Below, one piece after another: positions 22,881 through 30,364 of a stretch of DNA of 64,000 bases. The DNA is from Nocardiopsis eucommiae. Lineage in GTDB: Bacteria; Actinomycetota; Actinomycetes; Streptosporangiales; Streptosporangiaceae. Where the stretch lies: the NCBI GenBank assembly GCA_018388625.1, contig CP074402.1:2976001-3040000 (forward strand), given 5' to 3'. Position 1 is the stretch's first letter, and every line of letters starts with the position of its first letter. The position numbers were made by a program, and so were the translations under genes. The notes below the pieces were generated by a model. That model saw nothing but the letters and a program-made list of their open reading frames with translations, was not told the DNA's origin and did not search any database.

Positions 22881-24455
22881 TTAGACGTTGGCCTTGCGCT
22901 CATCACCGCGCTGGTGCTCGCGGCGCTCCAAGTCCGAAGCGTGCTCCTTGGTCATGACCGGGTGGATGGCCTGAGCGGCCTCCATGAGCTTGCCGTGCAG
23001 GGCGAAGAAATCCTGGAGGGCCTGGATGCTGTCAGGGCCGAGCGGGATCCTGTTGCCCTGGATCTGCTGCACGTAGCGGCGGATCGAGAGCGTGTTGTCC
23101 TGGACGAAGTCCGGCCACTCACGGGCCTGGTCGATGACGGCGAAGAGGTCTTCCGGGGCGGACTTCGCGACGGTCGCGTTGAGCTCAGCGGCAGAAGCGG
23201 CGTGCGGGAGGCGGTGTGCGTTGCTGGTCATGGTGTCTCCTGTTGTGGTGGTGGTGCTGGGTGTGGCGGTCGGTTCAGTTGAGGTGTCGGCGTCGCCGCT
23301 CGGGCTAGGGGAGGGGGCGGCATCCTCCCCGGCCGGCGCGTCGGCGGCGGCGACACTGGGGGCGCCGTTCGCTGCGGTTGAGGCCTTCTTGTCTGCCTGC
23401 TGGCCGGTGGTGGGCTTCTCCGTGGTGGGCTTCTCATCGCTCTTCCTGAGCCCCCCGAAGAGGCTGGCGAAGCCCGCGAAGATCGCAGCGAGCACGCCCA
23501 CGATCCCGGCGATGAACCCGCCGCCGCCCGCGTTCTTCACGGCCTGCCCTGCGGCACGGCGACGGGCCTTGAACCCCTCCTGCCCGCGAGCGGCGCGCCA
23601 CCCGGTGGACATGCGCCGTCCGGTTTTGTCATCAGCCCAGTCACGGGCCTTCGCGGCACCGCGCTTGATGCGTCCGCCGCGGGTGCTGCCGTTGGTGGGC
23701 CCGGACGCGCCGCCCCACCGGTTCTCCTTCACGTGTCCTCCAGGGGTACGAGGCGACGAACCGGGCTTGCCGGAGCCGCCGTTGGGTGAGGCCTTCCGCT
23801 TCGAGGTGCTGTCCGGGGAGCCGAGGCCGCCGGTAGGCCGCGACGACGACAGGCGACCGCTGCCACCTGTGCCGCCACTGGTGCGGCGCCCGCTGCTACC
23901 AGAGCGCGGCGTGGTGCCGCCCCCAGCGCTGCGAGGTGCGGCGCCCCTGCCGCCAGGCCCCGGACCACTGGGACGAGCGGAGGCTCCGGGGCGAGCGGAA
24001 GCACCACGTGGGGTAGAGCTGCCGCCCGGACGCGACGTCCCCACACCACCGGACCGGGTGGCAGTCGAGGTACCGCGTGCACCCGACGGGGCAGATGCAC
24101 GCGAACCCCCGAGGAGACCGCCACCCGACGAGCGGGACCCGGACGTCTTAGTGGTCGTGACCTTCTCGGAGCGCCTCTGGCCGCCGCGCTTCTTGCGGCG
24201 CTTGTACGCCACATAGCCCGCACCCGCCGCTGTCGCCGCCGCAGGGGCAGCGAGCCACCCCATCGGGCCCACGACGGACGCGAGCGCGTAGGACCCGAGC
24301 GTGATCGCCCCGACCCCACCCACAGCGGCCTGAGCAGCTGGGAAGCCGCCGTCCTTCTTGTCGGCCTTTTCCTTCGGGTCCTTCTCCTCCTTCTTCGGCT
24401 CAGGGTCGGGCTGGGGCACAGCCACGAACACCTGCTCCTCCGGCTGCTCAGTCAT
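22881..24455 (-). CDS. Large membrane protein, Spd/transfer-associated (524 aa)
   Basis: Start ATG 24455 (MTEQPEEQVFVAVPQ) with GGAGG upstream. Two membrane helices near residues 45-85, then a long Ser/Gly/Arg/Pro-rich disordered stretch (100-270), a further membrane segment (FIAGIVGVLAAIFAGFASLF) and a helical C-terminal domain (DLFAVIDQAREWPDFVQDN). This layout resembles SpdB2-type proteins of Streptomyces plasmids. Genes 24693 to 20870 run in one direction with short or overlapping joins, so they form one transfer operon. Confidence 0.6.
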   Translation of the reverse strand: MTEQPEEQVFVAVPQPDPEPKKEEKDPKEKADKKDGGFPAAQAAVGGVGAITLGSYALASVVGPMGWLAAPAAATAAGAGYVAYKRRKKRGGQRRSEKVTTTKTSGSRSSGGGLLGGSRASAPSGARGTSTATRSGGVGTSRPGGSSTPRGASARPGASARPSGPGPGGRGAAPRSAGGGTTPRSGSSGRRTSGGTGGSGRLSSSRPTGGLGSPDSTSKRKASPNGGSGKPGSSPRTPGGHVKENRWGGASGPTNGSTRGGRIKRGAAKARDWADDKTGRRMSTGWRAARGQEGFKARRRAAGQAVKNAGGGGFIAGIVGVLAAIFAGFASLFGGLRKSDEKPTTEKPTTGQQADKKASTAANGAPSVAAADAPAGEDAAPSPSPSGDADTSTEPTATPSTTTTTGDTMTSNAHRLPHAASAAELNATVAKSAPEDLFAVIDQAREWPDFVQDNTLSIRRYVQQIQGNRIPLGPDSIQALQDFFALHGKLMEAAQAIHPVMTKEHASDLERREHQRGDERKANV

Positions 24456-24693
24456 CCCAGTCCTCCTTCTCCATGTACGAGCGCGCCTGGTCGGCATCCG
24501 AATCAGGTGCGGCCATTCCGATCAGCCCGGCGTAGGTGATCGCCAGCGAAAGTGCGATCAGTCCCGCCAGCGCGCCCGTGCCGTGCAACACGAACCACGC
24601 GCTGTCGGAGTGCGACAGGGCCGCCCACGTGGCGGCCACGGTGTAGACGAGCAGGACGAGGACACGCACAGCGATCTCCTGGGGGAGTAGCAT
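24448..24693 (-). CDS. Small membrane protein (81 aa), transfer operon
   Basis: ATG 24693 with GAGGAGG upstream. Two helices (VLVLLVYTVAATWAALSHS and GALAGLIALSLAITYAGLIG) and an acidic tail. Its stop overlaps the next start by 8 bases. Small Spd-like proteins of this kind flank traB in actinobacterial elements; function inferred only from place. Confidence 0.6.
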   Translation of the reverse strand: MLLPQEIAVRVLVLLVYTVAATWAALSHSDSAWFVLHGTGALAGLIALSLAITYAGLIGMAAPDSDADQARSYMEKEDWDD

Positions 24694-24766
24694 TGGGGTC
24701 CTCCTCTCGTCAGCGATGGGGGAGTGGGCCCGCTCTTGTTCGGCAGACAAGCGGGCCCAACTCATG

Positions 24767-25345
24767 TCACCGGGCGGCGGTGTACAGATCCGCGACGGCG
24801 TCGAGGTCACGCTGGTCAGGAACGCGGATGATCGTCTGCCGGGGGTCAGACCGGCGGCGGACCTTCGTGAGGATGTCGAGCCAAACCGGCTCCAGGCCCG
24901 GGGACTTCTGCCAGTCGGCCTCCTCGATCTGACCGTGCGCGTAAGCGATGGTGCGGTCCGCGAGCTCCTGCACCCGCTCAGCGGAGTACCAGTCGACGTC
25001 CTTCACCTCCGCCTCAGCGCGGGTGACCGACCCCGACCACTCCTCAGCCCGGTACACACGCCAATCATGACCCAACGACGGATCCGGGATTTCAGCACCG
25101 CACCGGTTCGGCCGCCACCGCGCGTACACCTCCACCAGTCCGGCCGGGCTGACCTTCAGCCCGACCTCCTCGTCGGCTTCCGCGACGGCGGCGTCCTGGT
25201 GGGTCCAGTCCGGGTGCTCGTCCTTGACGTGTCCGGCCACCGGGGCGATCCCGACGGGGGCTTTGGCACGGGTGATCATGAGGAGACGGTCCGCGTCGTC
25301 GAAGATCAACACTCCGACGCTGAGTCCGTCACAGATGTAGGGCAT
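24767..25345 (-). CDS. NUDIX hydrolase-like protein (192 aa)
   Basis: Residues 7-140 follow a Nudix fold: VGVLIFDDADRLLMITRAK, then GHVKDEHPDWTHQDAAVAEA with DEEVGL. The Nudix box is degenerate: AEADEEVGL keeps the two Glu but lacks the Arg of REXXEE, so activity is uncertain. The C-terminal 50 residues are extra. Start ATG 25345 with AAGGAG. Mobile-element Nudix proteins may hydrolyse NAD-derived or nucleotide signals; substrate unknown. Confidence 0.72.
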   Translation of the reverse strand: MPYICDGLSVGVLIFDDADRLLMITRAKAPVGIAPVAGHVKDEHPDWTHQDAAVAEADEEVGLKVSPAGLVEVYARWRPNRCGAEIPDPSLGHDWRVYRAEEWSGSVTRAEAEVKDVDWYSAERVQELADRTIAYAHGQIEEADWQKSPGLEPVWLDILTKVRRRSDPRQTIIRVPDQRDLDAVADLYTAAR

Positions 25346-25354
25346 GGGGGCTCC

Positions 25355-25531
25355 TTAGAGGTTGCGTCGGGCGTAGTCGAGAATTCCCTGCGCGAGCTTG
25401 TTGTCGGGGTCCTTCTTCACTTCCTTCTCAGCCCAAGCGAGCTGGGAAGCCTTCGACCTGCTGATCGCGCGACGGCTCTCGCGGTCCTGTTCGGCTTGGC
25501 GCTCGTCATCGCTCTTGCTGAACCAGCCCAT
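25355..25531 (-). CDS. Small charged protein (58 aa)
   Basis: ATG 25531 with AAAGGAGG upstream. Reads MGWFSKSDDERQAEQDRESR and ends ILDYARRNL. Its stop TAA overlaps the RBS of the Nudix gene (TAAGGAG), so the two are coupled. Charged helical peptide, function unknown. Confidence 0.6.
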   Translation of the reverse strand: MGWFSKSDDERQAEQDRESRRAISRSKASQLAWAEKEVKKDPDNKLAQGILDYARRNL

Positions 25532-25579
25532 GAGGGCCTCCTTTGGTGTTGAGATCGGACCGTCCCTGCGGTCCCGACA

Positions 25580-25595
25580 CCGCCCCGAAGGGCGG
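25580..25595 (-). terminator. Terminator after the 26594 to 25604 unit
   Basis: CCGCCC, loop CGAA, GGGCGG just downstream of the gene ending at 25604 (minus). Confidence 0.55.
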
Positions 25596-25603
25596 CACCG
25601 GCA

Positions 25604-25768
25604 TCACAGGGCGTTCTTGTTCTTCCGGGCCTCGTCACGCTGCTCCGGCGTAGCCGCGTCCCACGCGGCCTGACCGGCGGCGCGAGCGTCCTTGATGCCC
25701 TGTACGGTCCCGCCCTCGGCGGTGGCGTCGAACAGCTTCTTCTGGGCGGCGATGATGGGGTTGGACAT
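25604..25768 (-). CDS. Small hypothetical protein (54 aa)
   Basis: MSNPIIAAQKKLFDATAEGG start with GGAG upstream; Ala/Lys-rich helical peptide ending DEARKNKNAL. Unknown. Confidence 0.55.
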   Translation of the reverse strand: MSNPIIAAQKKLFDATAEGGTVQGIKDARAAGQAAWDAATPEQRDEARKNKNAL

Positions 25769-25858
25769 GGGGGCTCCTGCTCTCAGTGAGGGTTGCCGGA
25801 CCGGTTGGTCCCCTTGCCGCCCGGGACGGTCGGGCGACGCGGGCACCACACGGTGCGG

Positions 25859-26176
25859 TCAGGGACGAGACCCGCCCGGCACGAGAGCGTCAGCCTCGGA
25901 GCGGAGCAGCCCGTACCGGTCCTGGATCAGAGAGATCGCGGCGTCGCGGGATATCACACGAGTCCCGTCCACCCAGTACTCAGCCCAGCCGCCACCAGCA
26001 GCACGCGAGGCGTGGATGTCAATGAGGTCGACTTCGAACGCGGTGTCGGGGGTTTTCTGGAGCCAGTCGCACAGCGCGAAGGTGTGCTCGCCCGGGTCCG
26101 CGACCGCTCGGGTGACGGCCCGATTGAGAGCGCGCATGCGGCGCTGCGCGTAGACCTCGGCGGGGGAGAGGGTCAT
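25859..26176 (-). CDS. Hypothetical protein (105 aa)
   Basis: MTLSPAEVYAQRRMRALNRA start; a helical N-terminus and DGTRVISRDAAISLIQDRYG near the end. Start overlaps the stop of the next upstream gene (26173-26176), so the 26594 to 25859 genes are coupled. Function unknown. Confidence 0.6.
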   Translation of the reverse strand: MTLSPAEVYAQRRMRALNRAVTRAVADPGEHTFALCDWLQKTPDTAFEVDLIDIHASRAAGGGWAEYWVDGTRVISRDAAISLIQDRYGLLRSEADALVPGGSRP

Positions 26177-26394
26177 CGCCGGACCCCCGCTTCGAGCTGG
26201 TCGCACAGCGAGTCAACGTCGCCGGGGAGGCTGCGCTGCATCGTCACGACGATCTGCGCGGTCTGCACCAACATCCCGAGGGACTCGCGGGGGTCGATGG
26301 TGCCAAGGATGTGCGCGGCCTCGATCTCGTCACCCGTGCCCAGAGCACGAACGAGAGCGATGGACCGCAGAGACAGGTCAATGGTGGGGGTCAT
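26173..26394 (-). CDS. Hypothetical protein (73 aa)
   Basis: MTPTIDLSLRSIALVRALGT start; helical, acidic. Overlaps both neighbours by four bases. Unknown. Confidence 0.6.
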   Translation of the reverse strand: MTPTIDLSLRSIALVRALGTGDEIEAAHILGTIDPRESLGMLVQTAQIVVTMQRSLPGDVDSLCDQLEAGVRR

Positions 26395-26594
26395 CGCTGG
26401 ACCTCCACGCTCGTGTCGGCCACCAGGTCGTCCTGCGTGACCACAGGGGTGCGCTGCCGGGTCAGGTGCGCGGCCACCGCCAGGACGACGACGGCGAGAG
26501 CCACCCACATCCACGAAGAGTGGGGAAGGGCAGCCAAGAGGCTCAGGACATTCGGGGGTGCCGCCAGCGGGGCGGCGGAAGCTAGGCTGTTCAC
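26391..26594 (-). CDS. Small membrane protein (67 aa), last gene of the element
   Basis: GTG start 26594 is chosen because AGGAG lies seven bases upstream; a GTG at 26612 is in frame but lacks this. One membrane helix (WMWVALAVVVLAVAAHL). It is the first gene inside the right end of the element, about 100 bp from the katE junction. Confidence 0.55.
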   Translation of the reverse strand: MNSLASAAPLAAPPNVLSLLAALPHSSWMWVALAVVVLAVAAHLTRQRTPVVTQDDLVADTSVEVQR

Positions 26595-26636
26595 AGCTCG
26601 ACTCCTGTTCACGCAGGTGATCGGGTCAGGGCCTGC

Positions 26637-26654
26637 TCTGGCGGTGCAACGCCA
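26637..26654. repeat. Short hairpin near the right attachment site
   Basis: CTGGCG, loop GTGCAA, CGCCAG, about 40 bases from the katE junction. It could be part of the attachment arm or a terminator for katE read-through. Confidence 0.4.
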
Positions 26655-26669
26655 GAGTGGGCCCCGCCT

Positions 26670-26710
26670 GGGAAAAAGTCTGTTCTTCAGCCTTCATCCA
26701 GGACGGCGTC
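26670..26710. other. Probable right attachment junction (element/katE)
   Basis: Catalase homology begins at TTCATCCAGGACGG (26693), exactly where KatE proteins read PVFFIQDAIKFPD; sequence to the left encodes nothing catalase-like and belongs to the element. The crossover is therefore at or near 26680-26700. The partner half-site and the 5' part of katE should lie left of the window. Confidence 0.65.
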
Positions 26711-28333
26711 AAGTTCCCCGACTTCGTGCACGCGGTCAAACCCGAGCCGCACAACGAGATCCCCCAGGCCCAGTCGGCTCACGACACCCTGTGGGACTTC
26801 GTGGGCCTGCAACCGGAGACCACGCACATGGTGATGTGGCTGATGTCGGACCGGGCGATCCCGCGCAGCTACCGCACCATGCAGGGCTTCGGCGTGCACA
26901 CCTTCCGCTTCGTCGACGCCCGGGGGCGGGGCACCTTCGTCAAGTTCCACTGGACACCACTCCTGGGTACGCACTCGCTGGTGTGGGACGAGGCCCAGCG
27001 CATCCAGGGCAAGGACCCGGACTACAACCGGCGCGACCTGTGGGAGGCCATCGAGCGCGGCCAGTTCCCCGAGTGGGAGCTGGGGGTGCAGCTGGTACCG
27101 GAGGAGGACGAGCACGCCTTCGACTTCGACCTGCTGGACGCCACCAAGATCATCCCCGAGGAGCAGGTGCCGGTCCGCCCGATCGGGCGGATGGTCCTGG
27201 ACCGCAACCCGGACAACTTCTTCGCCGAGACCGAGCAGGTCGCCTTCCACACCGCGAACGTCGTCCCGGGGATCGACTTCACCAACGACCCGCTGCTCCA
27301 GGCCCGCAACTTCTCCTACCTGGACACGCAGCTGCTGCGCCTGGGCGGGTCCAACTTCCAGCAGATCCCGGTCAACCGGCCCGTGACGGAGGTGAGCAAC
27401 AACCAGCGCGACGGGTTCGCCCAGCACCGGGTGCACCGCGGTCAGACCTCGTACTTCCCGAACTCCCTGGGTGGGGGATGCCCCGCGCTGGCCGACGAGG
27501 GCGTCTACCGTCACTACACGGAGAAGGTCGAAGGCCACAAGATCCGCAAGCGGGCGGAGAGCTTCAAGGACCACTACTCCCAGGCCAGGCTGTTCCTGAA
27601 CAGCCTGGCCTCCTGGGAACGTGAACACCTGGTGGCCGCGTTCCGGTTCGAGCTGGGCAAGTGCGAGGAGCTGGCGGTGCGTCAGCGGGCGGTCACCAAC
27701 CTGGCCCACGTCGATCACGGCCTGGCCGTCGAGGTGGCGGAGGGCCTGGGGGTGGAGCCCCCGCAGGACCCCGGCACCGCCCGCCACACCCGGACCTCAC
27801 CCGCGCTCAGCCAGGCCAACACCGCGTTCGGGGACCTGGCCGGGCGCCAGGTCGCGGTGCTCGTCGACCACGGCGTGGACGGCTCCGACGTCGATACCCT
27901 GCGACGGGCCCTGGTGGACAAGGGCGCGGTGGTGGAGGTGCTCGCCCGGTTGGACGGCTCGGTGCGCACCCGCGAGGGCGGAGCCCTGCCGGTGGACCGC
28001 GCCTACACCACGGTCTCCTCGGTCCTCTACGACGCCGTGGCCGTCCCCGGCGGCGGTGACGCGGCGGCCTCACTCGCCCGAGACGGCGAGGCCAGACACT
28101 TCGTGCTGGAGGCCTACAAGCACTGCAAGGCGATCGCGGCGGTCGGCGCGGCCACCACGCTGCTCGACGCGCCGGGGCTGCCCGACGCGCTCGGCCATCC
28201 GCCCACGGTCACCGAGACCACGCAGGGCGTGGTGCGTGCCCCGGCAGCCGACGAAGGCCTGATCCGGGAGTTCGCGCGTCTGATCGGGGAGCACCGCGAC
28301 TGGACCCGGCCGACCGCGACGGTATCCGCCTGA
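26693..28333 (+). pseudogene. katE: katE large-subunit catalase, 5' part removed by element insertion
   Basis: From FIQDGVKFPDFVHAVKPEPH onward the protein is a normal clade-2 catalase: haem-ligand Tyr region [16 protein letters not shown], then a C-terminal DJ-1-like domain (GRQVAVLVDHGVDG ... AIAAVGAATTLLDAPG). About the first 120 residues, with the catalytic His and distal-pocket residues, are missing. The frame opens at 26657 within element DNA without a credible start. In the lysogen the enzyme should be inactive; excision would restore it if the left half is intact outside the window. Confidence 0.8.
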
Positions 28334-28530
28334 TTCCGAGCGTCCCCGCGCGGGCCTCGGTGAGGACAGGGAGCCAGAAGACGTTTCGTGGGACGGGAGG
28401 TCGGCAAGGGCAACCATAGGAGGCGGTCGACGTGAAGGGACGCGGTCACGACCGGGCTGGCGGACGTCAGCGCGGCCGAGCCCTCCCAGGGAGACCGCCC
28501 ACCGACCAGGCCAACCTGGAGAGGGACGCC

Positions 28531-28561
28531 GCCCCGCCCGGTCAAGGGGCCCGGGCGGGGC
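28531..28561 (+). terminator. Terminator upstream of the alcohol dehydrogenase gene
   Basis: GCCCCGCCCGG / CCGGGCGGGGC stem. The stretch 28334-28624 holds no convincing gene; this hairpin would end katE transcription. Confidence 0.6.
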
Positions 28562-28624
28562 GTTCCGGTCGGCCTCCGGCAACCCCGCGCGACACGGACC
28601 AGCACTCCGGAACGGAGGAGAACC

Positions 28625-29809
28625 GTGAGAGCAGTGGTGTGGAACGGCACACGCGACGTCAGGACCGAGAACGTACCCGACCCGCGCATCGAGCAGCCCG
28701 ACGACGCCGTCATCCGGGTCACCAGTTCCGGCCTGTGCGGCTCCGACCTGCACCTGTACGAGGTCCTCGGACCGTTCATGAGCCCGGGTGACGTCCTGGG
28801 ACACGAACCCCTGGGCGTGGTCGAGGAGGTCGGCCCGGGAGTCACGTCCCTGGCACCGGGGGAGCGCGTCGTCGTCCCCTTCCAGATCTCCTGCGGGCAC
28901 TGTGCCATGTGCGAGACCGGACTACAGACCCAGTGCGAGAACACCCGAGCCGAGGACCAGGGGACCGGAGCCAGCATCTACGGGTACAGCTCCCTGTACG
29001 GTTCGGTGCCCGGCGCGCAGGCTGAGTACCTGCGAGTGCCGCGAGCCGCCGACAACGTCATCCCCGTCCCCGGCCGGGGTCCCGACGACCGCTACGTCTT
29101 CCTGTCGGACGTGCTGCCCACGGCCTGGCAGGCCGTGCGCTACGCGGACGTCCCGCGGGGCGGGTCGGTGGCGGTCCTCGGGCTGGGCCCCATCGGTGAG
29201 ATGTGCTGCCGGGTAGCCCAGCACCTGGGCGCCGGACGGGTCTTCGGCGTGGACCCCGTCAGCGACCGGCGCGCCCGTGCCTCCGCGCGTGGGGTCGAGG
29301 TCTTCGACCCCTCCCAGGGCCCGGACGACCTGGTCGAACAGATCCGGGATCGCACCGAGGGACGCGGACCGGACGCGGTGATCGACGCCGTCGGCATGGA
29401 GGCCCAGGGACACGGATCCGCGAGGTTCGCGCAGCGGGTCGCCGCGTTCATGCCCAAGGGCGCTGCCGCCAGGCTGATGGAGACCGCCGGAGTGGACCGC
29501 CTGACCGCACTGCGGACGGCGATCGACCTGGTGCGCCGGGGCGGGACCATCTCGCTGATCGGCGTCTACGGCGGCATGGCGGACCCACTGCCCATGCTCA
29601 CCCTCTTCGACAAACAGATCCAGCTGCGGATGGGACAGGCCAACGTCCGCCACTGGGCGCCCGAGATCCTGCCCCGACTGGACGATGACGACGTCCTGGG
29701 TGTCGACGACTTCGCCACCCACCACGTGAGTCTGGACGAGGCGCCACGGGCCTACCAGAACTTCCAGGAGAAGTCGGAGGGGACGTTCAAGGTGGTCTTC
29801 CGCCCCTGA
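28625..29809 (+). CDS. Zinc-dependent alcohol dehydrogenase (394 aa)
   Basis: MDR family, formaldehyde-dehydrogenase-like. Catalytic Zn site SSGLCGSDLHLYEV and GHEPLGVVEEVG; structural Zn Cys cluster CGHCAMCETGLQTQCEN; Rossmann motif GLGPIGEMCCRVAQHLG with VDPVSDRR. GTG start with GGAGGAG upstream. It probably oxidises an aldehyde or alcohol, and it lies in a stress/C1 gene block with katE and formate dehydrogenase. Exact substrate unknown. Confidence 0.85.
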   Translation: MRAVVWNGTRDVRTENVPDPRIEQPDDAVIRVTSSGLCGSDLHLYEVLGPFMSPGDVLGHEPLGVVEEVGPGVTSLAPGERVVVPFQISCGHCAMCETGLQTQCENTRAEDQGTGASIYGYSSLYGSVPGAQAEYLRVPRAADNVIPVPGRGPDDRYVFLSDVLPTAWQAVRYADVPRGGSVAVLGLGPIGEMCCRVAQHLGAGRVFGVDPVSDRRARASARGVEVFDPSQGPDDLVEQIRDRTEGRGPDAVIDAVGMEAQGHGSARFAQRVAAFMPKGAAARLMETAGVDRLTALRTAIDLVRRGGTISLIGVYGGMADPLPMLTLFDKQIQLRMGQANVRHWAPEILPRLDDDDVLGVDDFATHHVSLDEAPRAYQNFQEKSEGTFKVVFRP

Positions 29810-29864
29810 ACACGCCCCGCGAGCCCACGCGGCACCGGCACACGAACCGGAGGAGTCGATCACG

Positions 29865-30302
29865 ATGCCTGGAGAGAAGGAACTGCCGGACACTCTGCGC
29901 AGGTCGCCGAGGAAGGCGCAGCGCACGTGGATCGAGGCGCATGACAACGCGGTCGACGAGTACGGCGAGGGGGAGCGGGCCCACCGGGTCGCCTTCGCCG
30001 CCGTCAAGCGCAAGTTCGAGAAGGTCGGGGACCGTTGGGAGCCCAAGGAGGGCAACGGGAGCGGCCCCTCGGACGAGCAGGCGAGGAACCCCAGGGCCGG
30101 GCGGCGGCCTGGAGCCGACCGGCCGACGGCCGGGGGCGTCGACGCCAACGCCACCAAGGAGCACCTCTACAAGCGGGCCCGCCAGCTCGACATCCACGGC
30201 CGCTCCACCATGACCAAGGACGAGCTGGTCGGAGCGCTGCGCAAGGAGAGCGACCGGCGCACCTCGGGGAGCGGACGATCCTCACGGAGCCGCTCCCGCT
30301 GA
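29865..30302 (+). CDS. ChaB-domain protein with C-terminal Rho_N/SAP-like motif
   Basis: Residues 1-62 match ChaB (ELPDTLRRSPRKAQRTWIEA, HDNAVDEYGEGERAHRVAFA, KFEKVGDRWEP). The C-terminus TKEHLYKRARQLDIHGRSTM, TKDELVGALRK is a Rho_N/SAP-like DNA or RNA-binding helix pair. RBS GGAGG. Such proteins belong to general stress regulons in actinobacteria. Role unproven. Confidence 0.8.
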   Translation: MPGEKELPDTLRRSPRKAQRTWIEAHDNAVDEYGEGERAHRVAFAAVKRKFEKVGDRWEPKEGNGSGPSDEQARNPRAGRRPGADRPTAGGVDANATKEHLYKRARQLDIHGRSTMTKDELVGALRKESDRRTSGSGRSSRSRSR

Positions 30303-30364
30303 CCGCTCGGCACCGTACCGCCCGGCGCCTCCGGACGCCGGGCCCACCCGACTAAGGAGGGGAG

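Noticed and set aside
23092-24216. Pro/Arg-rich plus-strand frame opposite the 524-aa gene
   Set aside because: Mirror of a Ser/Gly/Arg-rich disordered stretch; no RBS.
1-26692. Integrase of the element in this window
   Set aside because: No serine or tyrosine recombinase motif in any frame; expected to the left of the window.
26687-27787. Minus-strand 366-aa frame across katE
   Set aside because: Exact shadow of catalase codons.
28334-28624. Possible gene between katE and the alcohol dehydrogenase
   Set aside because: Only Arg/Gly-rich frames without starts; contains a terminator hairpin.
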